Assembly: GCF_000025185.1 (NCBI RefSeq)
Contig: NC_013720.1
Coordinates: 1,054,001 to 1,118,000, forward strand
DNA: 64,000 bases
Source: Pirellula staleyi DSM 6068
Lineage (GTDB): Bacteria; Planctomycetota; Planctomycetia; Pirellulales; Pirellulaceae
Direction of reading: 5' to 3'
Below, piece after piece: positions 42,523 to 51,933 of this stretch. Numbering within the stretch: the stretch's first letter is position 1; each line of letters starts with the position of its first letter. Made by a program: the position numbers and the translations under genes. Under the pieces are notes generated by a model. The model was not told where the DNA came from. It did no database searches and saw only the letters and a list, made by a program, of their open reading frames with translations.

Positions 42523-45500
42523 GTCGTCACTCTCCAGAATGCTTCTTCTGGCCGTTTTTAGCTTGTTTTTCGCGAGTTTTGTGGTCACCTCGGCAGAGGA
42601 ACCACCACTCGATCCGCCCGGTAATCCGCTGGCGGGTCAGCCGCTGGTGCGCGAGCTATTCGTGCCGCTCTCGGAGCTGAGCACGATCCTCGAAGCAGAT
42701 AAAGAGCGCGTCTTTTTGCCGCGCGAGCAGTACGAAAAAATGATTCGCGACGCGCGACAAAAAATGGGGGATAAACCACCGCAAGCGGCGCTGCTGCTCG
42801 CGGCGACCTACGAAGCTGCCCTCGAAACCGAGCGCGCGGTGATCAAGGGGACGCTCACCTTCGAAGTGCTCGACGACGGGCTGCATCAACTGCCGCTCGA
42901 TGTTGGTCGCGCAGGGATTCGGGTCGCTTCGCTCGATGGAAAACCGGCCATGCTGGCCCGCGATGTTTCGGGGAGCCTGTTTCTGCTCTCCGACGTCAAA
43001 GGGGTCCATCAGCTCGAACTGATTTTCACGACACCTTTGGTCACTTCTGCCGCGCAGCAAACACTGCCGATCACACTCCCTCAAACCGCTGCGACGAAAC
43101 TCACGCTCAGCGTTCCCGGGAATGTGGAAGTGAAAGGTGGCGCGCCGGTTTTGTCGCGCGTTTTCGACGAAGCGAGCAACGTCACGCGGCTCGAAGTGAA
43201 GCCGACTGCGGGCGAGTCGTCGGTAGTCATGTCGCTCAACAATAAACAGCTCCGTCAGCAGTCGCTGGTGATTGCGCGGGGGGTTCTCGTCGATGAAGTG
43301 ACCCTCGGTTATGAGCGTCTGCATGCCACCATGGCGATGCGCGTGCTGCATGGGGGGACCGATCGTTTTCGCTTCGAACTGCCTGCCGGTTTTGAAGTCA
43401 CCAAGGTCGATTCGGCGATGCTCGCGCGGTGGGAAGTCACCCCCGGTAAAGCGCCGGGTGAAGGGGCGATTCTCGAAGCCATCATGAGCGAAGCGATCAC
43501 CGATACGGTGGTGATCGACATCGCTGCAAACCGAAGCGTGAAACTAGCCGACGAGTGGCTCGCCGCACTCAAAACGTGGAAATTTCCGCAGCTGCGTCCC
43601 CTCGATGTGGCGGGGCAAGTCTTCGTCGTTGGTCTCCTCTCGGAAGATCGTTTGCAGCCCTACGGCATCACGACCACCGATCTCGTGCCGATCGATGCGG
43701 CGGTCCTTGCCACTGCTATTCCGGCGAGTGTGCTGAGCGCCGAAACTGGCGCGCCGACCGTTCGTCAGGTCGCCAGTTTCTATGCGCCGAGCAGTAGTTT
43801 TTCGCTCGCCGCCTCGTTTGATAAACCAGCAGCGGGACTCTTCTCGCGCAGCAACGTGCTCCTGACAATCAGCGAGCAAGAGCTGAGTGTGATTGGTGGT
43901 TTTGCGATCACTCCCGATAGCGAAAAATTGTTTGAAGTTCGTTTCACCGCCCCTCCGCTGTGGCAAGTGAGCGAGGTGACTCTCGCCGATGGTTCGCCGC
44001 TGCCGATCGAGCGTTATGGCACCGTCGATGGGGGCTCGCGGATCATCGTGCGCCTGCCGGTAGCTACGCCCAAGGGAGAGGCTGCGACGATCAACTACAA
44101 GGCTCGCTTCACCCCTCCTGGCTGGCTCGGAAAATGGACGACGCAAAAGATTAGCCTGCCGCAATTCGTGCTCGAAGGAGCGACGCGCGACAACGGCGCG
44201 GTGGCAATCGAACTGCTCGACGATTTGCAGGCGAGTCCCGATAAATTCGAGGGACTTTCGCCCCTTTTGGACAACGAAAAAGCGGCCTTTGGCCTGGCGA
44301 GCGTGGCGACTAGTTTGTCGTACCGATTCGATGCGCGGCCCTACGCGATGGAGCTGACGGTCAGCCGAACCGAACCTTCGCTCACCGCCGATGTGGTGTC
44401 GTTTTTTCAGCTCGAGCCCGATCTCGTCCGTGCGCATTACGAACTGCAGTACTCGGTCCGCGAAGCCTCGACGCGCATCTTGTCGTTCTCGCTTCCAGTG
44501 ACCACACCGGCTGAAATTGCGGTGACCGGCATGTATGGAGCGGTGGCTAAAGAGTATCGCGCCACGATCGATGGCGATCGCCGTGTCTGGACCGTCGAAC
44601 TCGATCGGCGTTACAGCGGCGATGTGTCGCTCGCCGTCGATTTTGTGAAGCGTGTCGCCGATAAAGAGCGCCGCGATCTGCTGCTGCCACTTATTACCGC
44701 CGAAGGGGTCGAGTATCAGTCGTCGCTCGCGGCGGTCGAAGGTTCGGCCGAGCTCGATGTGCAAGTGAAAGCAAGTCCGCGCAAAGTCGACGTCGGTGAG
44801 CTGGCTAACGCCGAGTATCAAGTGGGTAAACGGATCATCGGCGCTTATGGCTACGTCGGTGCCGATGCCAAACTGACAATCGATATGCTCGAGCGCGATG
44901 CCTATCCACTCCCGCCAGCGATTGTGCAGCGGGCTCAGCTCATCTCGAAGGTGAGCATGCAAGGGATCGCTCAATCGGTCGCCCGGTATGCCATCATTAC
45001 CAAGGCCGATACGCTCGAAATTTCGCTCCCAACTGGCTCGACACTCTGGACAATTCTGCTCGACGGTGCACCGACCAAACCGCAGCGGACCGGCGATTCG
45101 CTCCTCCTGAGCTTGCCGAGCCAACAGGCCCCCACGCTGCGCGAGATTCGTTTGGTCTACGAGACGAAACTCTCGTCGCTTGGACTCACCGGCATGATCG
45201 ATCTGGCACCACCACGGTTGATGCTCATTGCGGGTGAATCGCGCGATGTTCCGCAGGCCGATCTCGATTGGAAACTCACACTTCCTGCGGGCTACGAACT
45301 CTCGAGCAGCTCGTCGCAGTTCACCACCACCGATCTGCCGAAGCGCGTCCATCCGGCCGTGAAAGTGGCGGCGGTGCTGTACGAACTCGCCGGAGGCTTC
45401 GATCCGTTTTATGGCAGCACGAAGTGGCGGAGCGATGTCGGTGGAACGTCTTATTACTACAATGAAGCCCCCACGACCCAGAAAAGTGCGGCCGATAGTT

Positions 45501-48500
45501 TTCGCTTTGGAATCCCCACTCCCAGTGCTGTTTCGAGCGCGCCGATGGGAGCTCCCGCTACCGATCCGATGTCGACTGTCGATAGGCCGATGGCCGAAGC
45601 GCTCGAAGAGATGCCCGCAGCTGATGCGACTCCACCACCTCCTAGTATGGAGCCCCCAGCACCAGCCGCTCCAGCGCCACCGGTGCTCGCTCCCGCCGAG
45701 CCAATGGTGCCTCAAAGTGCTCCCACTGGGGAGATGAAACCGAGCGATCAATCGAAATCGGAGCCACCGGGTGAACAGCGCGGCGAACTCGAAGAGCGGC
45801 TGAAGGAACAAACCCAGCTTGCTCGTGAAACGCTCGACGCGCGCTTCTGGGCGCTCGAAGGGGTCAGCAGCCTCGCCATCGACATCACTCCGCAGGAGAA
45901 CGAACCGACCGTATCATTCGCCTCACTCGGCGGAACACAGCCGATCGAAGTTGCAGTGATCGATAGCCGCCGGATGTCGTCGCTCGCTTGGGGTGTGTCG
46001 CTGCTGGTGCTGATCGTCGGCCTGGCGCTGACACGACAAAACCTCGCGCAGCAGCTCGGCTATGTCGCTGTGCTGCTCCTCGTCAGTGGCCTGGTGCCGC
46101 TGCTGGGAGAGACCTTCTCGCAAGTCACCAGCGCCATGGAAGGGATCTTCTTTGCCGCCGTGCTGCTGGTCCCCTACTACCTGCTGGTGGCCATTGCCAA
46201 ACCGACGTATCGCAAACTCGTCGAGCTCGCCGCTTGCTGCCGCACAACGAACTTGCAGCAGATCGCCTCGGTGATGGTGATGGCGCTGGTTCTCGCGACC
46301 GCATCGACGCTGTCGGCACAAGAACCGGCACCAACGAACGTCATCGATCTCGAGAAGCTGATCCCGCTCCTCACCGATCAAGGGCCTCCAGTCACAGTTC
46401 CGCCCGATGCCGTGATCGTGCCGTTTGATCCCGAACTTCCCGATGGGGAAGAGAAGGCGACGAAGGTGCTGATTCCTTATGCCAAGTATGTCGAGCTGTG
46501 GAATCTGGCTCATCCCGAAAAGAAGATCGACGACGGCGCACTGCCGCGCGAATTTGCTCTCGCCAGGGCCAGCTATAGCGCGTCGCTCGTCGATGGCAAC
46601 GAACTGGTGATTCAAGGGGAACTCACCATCGATGTCCTCACCAACAAGGGAGTTGCGATTCCGTTGGCGCTGCGCGGCGCGATGCTGCAGCGGGCACTGG
46701 TCGATGGTAAACCGGCCCGATTGTCGCTCGCCACCCTCGCCGAGATCCCTCAGCCGCAGCTGCAAATGCCTCCGGAAATGCCGGGCTCGATCACGATATT
46801 GCATCTTCCGAAAAAGGGACGCGTTACTGTGTCGCTCGTCATCCATACAGGACTCGTCCGACGTGGTGGCTGGCGCGCTGTCGACGCGATATTGCCCGTG
46901 GCAGCTGCCAACGAAGTGCAGCTGAAGGTGCCGCTCGCCAAGACGGAAATCCGTCTCGCCGACGTTCCCGATCAAGGGCGCTGGGAAACCAAAGCCGACG
47001 CCGAAACGATCGTCACCACGCTCGCCACCAGTGGCGCGCTGAACTTACAGTGGCGTCCCCAAGTGGCCGAAGCGGTGATCGATCAAGGACTCACTGCGCG
47101 CTCGACTGGTGTGCTCGATGTCCGCGAAGATGCCGTCCGCATGGCCTGGACCACGATGCTCGAATTCGGGCGTGGCTCGCGCGATCGCTTCACCTTCCTA
47201 GTCCCACTCGATTACACCATCGAGCAGGTGCAAGGGGTCAACATTCGTGGCTGGGAAGCGAAAGTCGATGGCGATCAGCAAACGCTCGACGTCACGCTGC
47301 TGCGCACCGCTGTCGGCAGCGAAACAATCACCGTGCAGCTGTCGCGACGAGGCCTGCCCCCCAAAGACGAACTCCTCGGTGGTTCGCTAATCGCTGCCCC
47401 TCAGGTGCAAGTGGTTGGCGCAGCGCTGCAGCAAGGCGAAGTCGCCGTACGACGCGGCAATCGACTCACGCTCCGCACCACGCAAAGCACCGGCCTGTCG
47501 CGCGCCGATCTCTCGGCGGAAGCGGCTGCTGTCGCCCAGTCGGCCGAAGCGCTCGATGCTCCGGTACTTCCGCTCTCGAACTATCAATCCTACCGCTATG
47601 TCTCGCTCCCTTACGTCCTCCGTTTGGTGGCGACCGAGCAGGCTGCGAACGTCACGGCGACCCTGCAAACAGCGGTCCGCATTGCGAGTCGCGATACCAC
47701 GATCGATGCAGCGATTCAGCTCCGCAGCGTCGGGCAGCCTCTCTATCATGTCGATGTTTCGCTACCGAAGAATTTTCGGCTCGACAGGCTTCTACCTGCA
47801 GGACTCGAATGGTCCCTCACCCCGGCCGACGATCATCAGCGGCTGAGCGTGCAACTGCAAACTGGTCAGGCCGAGTCGTTCACTCTCACGCTGCAAGGGC
47901 TCCTGGTGCGTGATTCCAAAGAGAAGACGCTCGACATTCCGCGCCTCAGCGTGCTGTCGGCTACGAGTCAAACCGGCGAGATTGTTTTTCTGGCCGATCC
48001 CGATACCGATGTCAGTCTCTCGGATCTGAAAAACTGCATCCTGGCGAGTGGCGTGGGGTGGCTTGCGCAAGAGCAGCGCAGCCTCGCGCGCATCGCTATC
48101 AACTACCGCGTCGGTGACTACAGTGGCAAGGCAACTACTCGCACACGTCAGCCGGTTATCTCCGGGCGCTCGATCACGAACGTGAAAGTGACGCGTCGCG
48201 CGATCGAAGAAACGGTCCTCGTCACCTACAACGTGCAGCGGGCCGGAATCCACGAGATTTCGCTCCTTTTGCCCGACTATTTGCGCCGCGCTCGGGTCCG
48301 CACACCGCTGCTCAAGCGCAAGTTCATCGAGACCGCCAAGGATGCCGAAGGAAAAGAGATCCCCGGCTTTGTGCGCCTCGTCATCGAACTGCAAGACGAT
48401 GTGATCGGTCCGTTGTCGTTCGTGCTCGAACACGATCGTCTCCTCGCCTCGACGAAGCAAAGTGTCATCACGCCGCAGCTCACGCAGGTACAAAATCCCG

Positions 48501-50557
48501 AGCGTTTGATGGCGGTGGAAAATGCCGGTGTCGACGAAGTGCTGATCGATGGCAAATCGGCCGGGCTCGAAGAAGTGCCGCGCGCTCAGCAGCTCTATCG
48601 CGAAGTCTCAGCGATCCTCGGCGATCAGCTCACGCAGCTGTTCCGCGTTCCCGCTTCGATCAGCCGCGGCGAACTGCAGTTCCAAACCAATTCGCGCGAG
48701 GAAGTCGAACGTCCCCGAGCCCGTATCGAACTGGCGACGAGTGTGCTTGTGGTCGATGCCGCTGGCACCTACCGAGGTCAGCAAGACTATCGCCTTAGCA
48801 ACGACACCGAGCAGTTCCTGGAAGTGAAACTCCCGAGCGGAAGTTCGCTCTGGACGGCCATTGTCGCTGGTGAACCGGTGAAGCCTGTGCAGCTCGATCC
48901 CCCTGTCGCCGGAAGTGTCCGCATCCCGCTCGTGAAAACGGCCGAAGGTGAAGGAGACTATCTCGTGCAGCTGAAGTACGGCGGTCAAATGCCACCGCTG
49001 GCGAGTCTCTCGGAAATTAGTTTTCCCCTCATTTTAGCCCTGAATATCAAGGCCGAAGAGAGCCAAACCACCCTCTACTTGCCGAAGAATTTTGTTTGGC
49101 AATCGTTCGGCGGCACGATGCGTCATGTCGACGATCGTGGGGAACTGGAGCTCGGTTTTCAGTCGTACTTAAACCGCCGGATCACAAGCGCCACGCAGCT
49201 CCTCTCGAGCAGCAATCCGTTTACGAAATTGCGGGCGCAGGCCAACCTGAAGATGGCCGAGGCGATGCTCAGTAATGGCAACGCCATGAACACCACGCGC
49301 AGCAGCGAGCAAGGTCAGTACAACTATCAGCTGCTGAGCAAAGCGCGCGAACTTTCCGTCACCGAGCTCAACGAGTCGGCGGGCGCGGTGATCGTCGACA
49401 ATCGCGCGCGGCTGAACGAGTTCAATGGCGAACAGCAGCTGCGCCGCAGCAAGAACGTCGTCTCGAATTTTGGGAGCAACTTCGATGGCCGTGCTTCGGG
49501 CATTGCCGATCCGAACGCTCCACCGCTGGCCAACGGCAACTTCAATAACGCCTGGTTCGATCAGAACAAACTCAACAGCGCAGCGCCCAACCAGGCGGGG
49601 GATAAGGCTGAACAACTCGCAGGCAAACCCTACGCGAGTGGTTCGCGCGTCCAGTCGCGAGCCCGGTTCGACGATCAGCGACAGGAACAAAGCGTTCCCA
49701 AATTGCGACTCGAAGAAGCGCAGCAAAAGATGCAGGAAGCCAAGAAGTCGAAAGCCGACACGAGTGAAGGACTCGCTTACGGCTCGAAAGATCGGCGCGG
49801 CCTCGAACGCTATCAGAAACAGCTCGACGACGAAGTGACCCGCGATCAGCTGCAACAGCAACTCGGCAACTCCGTTCCCCAAGTCGCCCAGTCCTACAGT
49901 GGCGAAGAAAGTGGCGGCGGCAACCAAGGTGGCCCGGGAGCTGTTACTGGTGGTCAGCCGATGCCAGGAGTACCTGGCGGCTCAGGTCCAATGGGCGGCG
50001 GCTTCGGAGGTGGCGAACGAAACTTCTATGCCAATCCCGATAGGGTAGAAACGTACAACGGGCCTGCAGTGGCGATGGACGTGGACGCAGCGGCGCAACA
50101 TGTTGAACTCGATGCATTGGGGGCACTAGCGACCAACAGCGCCACCTGGAATGTGCAACTCGCAAACGGGCAAACCGGCTACACCAGCCTCGATGTCGAC
50201 CTGACGGCGGTGGGAGATGCCTATCTCTTCACCACCCCTCGCGGCGAGGTGTCGATCACCGCTCGTCCGGTTGCCAGGTCGCTCGTCGAGCAGTCGTTCT
50301 CGCTCGGCATCGCCCTGGTGGTGATCCTCATTGCCGTGGCGATCATCCGCTTCAAAGTCGCCCAGCGGATCTTCGCCGGTGTGCAATCCACCATCGGCTG
50401 CATCCTGGCCTGCGTCTTTGGGTTTGCCATGATGGTTTGCGGCGTCTTCCCGGTGCTTGGCATGCTGCTGTTCGTCACCACCCTGGTGCTGATCGTCAGC
50501 CGCGCCATCCGCACCCGCCTCGCCACCTGGAACTCCGCCCCCCGCCCCGGCCTCTAA
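42515..50557 (+). CDS. Giant exported membrane protein, modules 2 and 3 fused
   Basis: 2680 residues; ATG at 42515 with AGGAG upstream, inside the end of the previous gene. Residues 1-27 are a signal peptide (MVKSSLSRMLLLAVFSLFFA). Module 2: LFVPLSELSTILEADKERVF and LPREQYEKM near 48-75, DGKPAMLARD, long beta-rich body, Pro-rich spacer (about 1033-1082), short coiled-coil, three membrane helices (about 1157-1224). Module 3 follows without a stop: an internal signal-like helix (QQIASVMVMALVLATASTLS, then AQ; about 1247-1270), VLIPYAKYVELW, DGKPARLSLA, VTYNVQRAGIHEISLLLPDY, an Asn/Gln-rich and coiled-coil stretch, a Gly/Pro-rich segment (about 2475-2510) and final membrane helices (about 2590-2669). 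It is a fusion of two paralogues of module 1. Function unknown. Confidence 0.85.
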   Translation: MVKSSLSRMLLLAVFSLFFASFVVTSAEEPPLDPPGNPLAGQPLVRELFVPLSELSTILEADKERVFLPREQYEKMIRDARQKMGDKPPQAALLLAATYEAALETERAVIKGTLTFEVLDDGLHQLPLDVGRAGIRVASLDGKPAMLARDVSGSLFLLSDVKGVHQLELIFTTPLVTSAAQQTLPITLPQTAATKLTLSVPGNVEVKGGAPVLSRVFDEASNVTRLEVKPTAGESSVVMSLNNKQLRQQSLVIARGVLVDEVTLGYERLHATMAMRVLHGGTDRFRFELPAGFEVTKVDSAMLARWEVTPGKAPGEGAILEAIMSEAITDTVVIDIAANRSVKLADEWLAALKTWKFPQLRPLDVAGQVFVVGLLSEDRLQPYGITTTDLVPIDAAVLATAIPASVLSAETGAPTVRQVASFYAPSSSFSLAASFDKPAAGLFSRSNVLLTISEQELSVIGGFAITPDSEKLFEVRFTAPPLWQVSEVTLADGSPLPIERYGTVDGGSRIIVRLPVATPKGEAATINYKARFTPPGWLGKWTTQKISLPQFVLEGATRDNGAVAIELLDDLQASPDKFEGLSPLLDNEKAAFGLASVATSLSYRFDARPYAMELTVSRTEPSLTADVVSFFQLEPDLVRAHYELQYSVREASTRILSFSLPVTTPAEIAVTGMYGAVAKEYRATIDGDRRVWTVELDRRYSGDVSLAVDFVKRVADKERRDLLLPLITAEGVEYQSSLAAVEGSAELDVQVKASPRKVDVGELANAEYQVGKRIIGAYGYVGADAKLTIDMLERDAYPLPPAIVQRAQLISKVSMQGIAQSVARYAIITKADTLEISLPTGSTLWTILLDGAPTKPQRTGDSLLLSLPSQQAPTLREIRLVYETKLSSLGLTGMIDLAPPRLMLIAGESRDVPQADLDWKLTLPAGYELSSSSSQFTTTDLPKRVHPAVKVAAVLYELAGGFDPFYGSTKWRSDVGGTSYYYNEAPTTQKSAADSFRFGIPTPSAVSSAPMGAPATDPMSTVDRPMAEALEEMPAADATPPPPSMEPPAPAAPAPPVLAPAEPMVPQSAPTGEMKPSDQSKSEPPGEQRGELEERLKEQTQLARETLDARFWALEGVSSLAIDITPQENEPTVSFASLGGTQPIEVAVIDSRRMSSLAWGVSLLVLIVGLALTRQNLAQQLGYVAVLLLVSGLVPLLGETFSQVTSAMEGIFFAAVLLVPYYLLVAIAKPTYRKLVELAACCRTTNLQQIASVMVMALVLATASTLSAQEPAPTNVIDLEKLIPLLTDQGPPVTVPPDAVIVPFDPELPDGEEKATKVLIPYAKYVELWNLAHPEKKIDDGALPREFALARASYSASLVDGNELVIQGELTIDVLTNKGVAIPLALRGAMLQRALVDGKPARLSLATLAEIPQPQLQMPPEMPGSITILHLPKKGRVTVSLVIHTGLVRRGGWRAVDAILPVAAANEVQLKVPLAKTEIRLADVPDQGRWETKADAETIVTTLATSGALNLQWRPQVAEAVIDQGLTARSTGVLDVREDAVRMAWTTMLEFGRGSRDRFTFLVPLDYTIEQVQGVNIRGWEAKVDGDQQTLDVTLLRTAVGSETITVQLSRRGLPPKDELLGGSLIAAPQVQVVGAALQQGEVAVRRGNRLTLRTTQSTGLSRADLSAEAAAVAQSAEALDAPVLPLSNYQSYRYVSLPYVLRLVATEQAANVTATLQTAVRIASRDTTIDAAIQLRSVGQPLYHVDVSLPKNFRLDRLLPAGLEWSLTPADDHQRLSVQLQTGQAESFTLTLQGLLVRDSKEKTLDIPRLSVLSATSQTGEIVFLADPDTDVSLSDLKNCILASGVGWLAQEQRSLARIAINYRVGDYSGKATTRTRQPVISGRSITNVKVTRRAIEETVLVTYNVQRAGIHEISLLLPDYLRRARVRTPLLKRKFIETAKDAEGKEIPGFVRLVIELQDDVIGPLSFVLEHDRLLASTKQSVITPQLTQVQNPERLMAVENAGVDEVLIDGKSAGLEEVPRAQQLYREVSAILGDQLTQLFRVPASISRGELQFQTNSREEVERPRARIELATSVLVVDAAGTYRGQQDYRLSNDTEQFLEVKLPSGSSLWTAIVAGEPVKPVQLDPPVAGSVRIPLVKTAEGEGDYLVQLKYGGQMPPLASLSEISFPLILALNIKAEESQTTLYLPKNFVWQSFGGTMRHVDDRGELELGFQSYLNRRITSATQLLSSSNPFTKLRAQANLKMAEAMLSNGNAMNTTRSSEQGQYNYQLLSKARELSVTELNESAGAVIVDNRARLNEFNGEQQLRRSKNVVSNFGSNFDGRASGIADPNAPPLANGNFNNAWFDQNKLNSAAPNQAGDKAEQLAGKPYASGSRVQSRARFDDQRQEQSVPKLRLEEAQQKMQEAKKSKADTSEGLAYGSKDRRGLERYQKQLDDEVTRDQLQQQLGNSVPQVAQSYSGEESGGGNQGGPGAVTGGQPMPGVPGGSGPMGGGFGGGERNFYANPDRVETYNGPAVAMDVDAAAQHVELDALGALATNSATWNVQLANGQTGYTSLDVDLTAVGDAYLFTTPRGEVSITARPVARSLVEQSFSLGIALVVILIAVAIIRFKVAQRIFAGVQSTIGCILACVFGFAMMVCGVFPVLGMLLFVTTLVLIVSRAIRTRLATWNSAPRPGL

Positions 50558-50589
50558 TCCACGTCGCTCCGTCTAGTAGGTCCGACCCG

Positions 50590-50700
50590 TAGTAGTCCGT
50601 CTAGCAATCAATGGCATGTGTCTTTGGGTGGCTACTAGCTGGCTTGTCCAGCAGTGTGAATCGCAGCTGAGGATGACATTAACCAATAGACGAAGTAGTA
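50590..50700 (+). repeat. Palindromic repeat family 1 copy
   Basis: Begins TAGTAGTCCGTCTAGC, holds the central CACTGCTGG-like hairpin in a mutated form (the left arm is interrupted by a short change at about 50630), and ends ATGACATTAACCAATAGACG, then AAGTAGTA. The outer arms are inverted copies of each other. A further CGTCTAGTAGG piece lies at about 50571-50581, directly after the giant gene's stop. Confidence 0.75.
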
Positions 50701-50701
50701 G

Positions 50702-50727
50702 GTCAGGTCCCCTCTCAGGGACCTGAC
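50702..50727 (+). other. Perfect hairpin after the repeat copy
   Basis: GTCAGGTCCC and GGGACCTGAC form a perfect 10-bp stem with loop CTCTCA, directly beside the repeat copy and 145 bases after the giant gene. There is no T-run, so termination is possible but not shown. Confidence 0.5.
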
Positions 50728-50841
50728 TGGAGCAGGCGTTACTACACTTTGGCTTGCGATGGTTTCATTCGATTTCGTAAGGATTTTCAGCGTCACTCAC
50801 TAACTGTCGCTGGGCGACCTTGTTCCTTCACGGGATAAAGC

Positions 50842-51558
50842 ATGAGCGTTAGCACCTACAATTCGATCACGGCGGTTCTGGGGCTGGGGGTCGTGATTGC
50901 CTTGGTGGTGATGGTGGTCTCGCTGATCGCCATGATCGTGCGCTGGAGATCCCCGAAGCGGCGCACGCATGTGGTGCGCCTGCTAGGTTCGCTGGCGGCA
51001 ATTGTCGGCCTGATTGGAACGCAGCAAGCGCTCCTTTGGCTGGTTTTCATTCCGTCGCTCGGTCGCGAGCAAATGGCAAAGTTCCAAGCGGCCCGCGAGG
51101 CAAGTCTGGCAGAGAGTTCGCTGGTGCGCGTCGGTGATGCTGCGCCGTCCTTCACGCTGACGACAGACGAGGGGCGTCCGTTTTCGCTCCCCGACGACAA
51201 GCGCGTCACACTAATCAATTTCTTTGCGACCTGGTGTGGACCGTGCCAGCTCGAACTGCCACATCTCGAGCGCATTTGGAAAGCGAACCAAAGCCAGGCG
51301 CACTTTCAAATGCTGATCATCGGCCGCGAAGAGACCACGGAAACGGTGCAGACCTACCGCGCAAAGTATGGCTACACTTTCCCGATGGCAGCCGATCCTG
51401 ATCGGAGCGTGTTTGCCCGTTTCGCCCGAGAATCGATCCCCCGGACTTTGGTCGTGTCGCCCGACGGGCAGATCGTCTACTCCCAAGCCGGCTTCAACGA
51501 GGCTGACCTCGAAGAGCTCGAAAAGGTGCTTCGCGAGCAGTTAGCGCAGCTCCCCTGA
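50842..51558 (+). CDS. Membrane-anchored TlpA-like thiol-disulfide oxidoreductase
   Basis: 238 residues. Two N-terminal membrane helices (GLGVVIALVVMVVSLIAMI and LGSLAAIVGLIGTQQALLWL) are followed by a thioredoxin fold of the AhpC/TSA-TlpA type (about 95-235): VGDAAPSFTLTTDEGRPFSL, the active site FATWCGPC (Cys132, Cys135) and the cis-Pro segment ESIPRTLVVSPDGQIVY. Such proteins reduce disulfides on the outer face of the inner membrane, for example in cytochrome c maturation. One helix is usual; two is a variation that should keep the catalytic domain on the side where the loop topology places it. Single gene with its own start region. Confidence 0.88.
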   Translation: MSVSTYNSITAVLGLGVVIALVVMVVSLIAMIVRWRSPKRRTHVVRLLGSLAAIVGLIGTQQALLWLVFIPSLGREQMAKFQAAREASLAESSLVRVGDAAPSFTLTTDEGRPFSLPDDKRVTLINFFATWCGPCQLELPHLERIWKANQSQAHFQMLIIGREETTETVQTYRAKYGYTFPMAADPDRSVFARFARESIPRTLVVSPDGQIVYSQAGFNEADLEELEKVLREQLAQLP

Positions 51559-51933
51559 GACTGGCGAGCAAGGCCTACCTTCCCATCGCATGATCGATGG
51601 GAATATCTTTCCGAGCCAAGCAGGTTCTTGCCTTAAGGTTTGATAGACATCGGCGACGCATTGTATTTTTCACACGTATTTCTCACGTTCGGCCGGCCTG
51701 ATGACTCCTTAGCGTTCATCCGTAGTACGCGGGAGTGAGAATTCAAAGTCAGCTTTCTGACCCGATCGCTCTTGGTTTACCATTGTGCAGCGGGGGCGTA
51801 CTGCTCCCCTATCTTCGTCAGGCATAACCGACCAACAATTGATGCAACTGGAGTCGCTGGCCGCGCGGCTACTTCTATGAATCTCGGTTGACTGCGGCCC
51901 GGTTAACCATGGCATTCGACCCTTGAGGAATCG
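51559..51933. other. Intergenic region
   Basis: About 375 bases between the TlpA-like and the SLATT-like genes. Less GC-rich than the surrounding coding DNA; no gene, repeat or clear promoter seen. Confidence 0.4.

Noticed and set aside
43544-45811. 755-codon minus-strand frame inside the second giant gene
   Set aside because: Arg/His-rich with no recognisable motif; the plus-strand frame has a signal peptide, repeated motifs and membrane helices.
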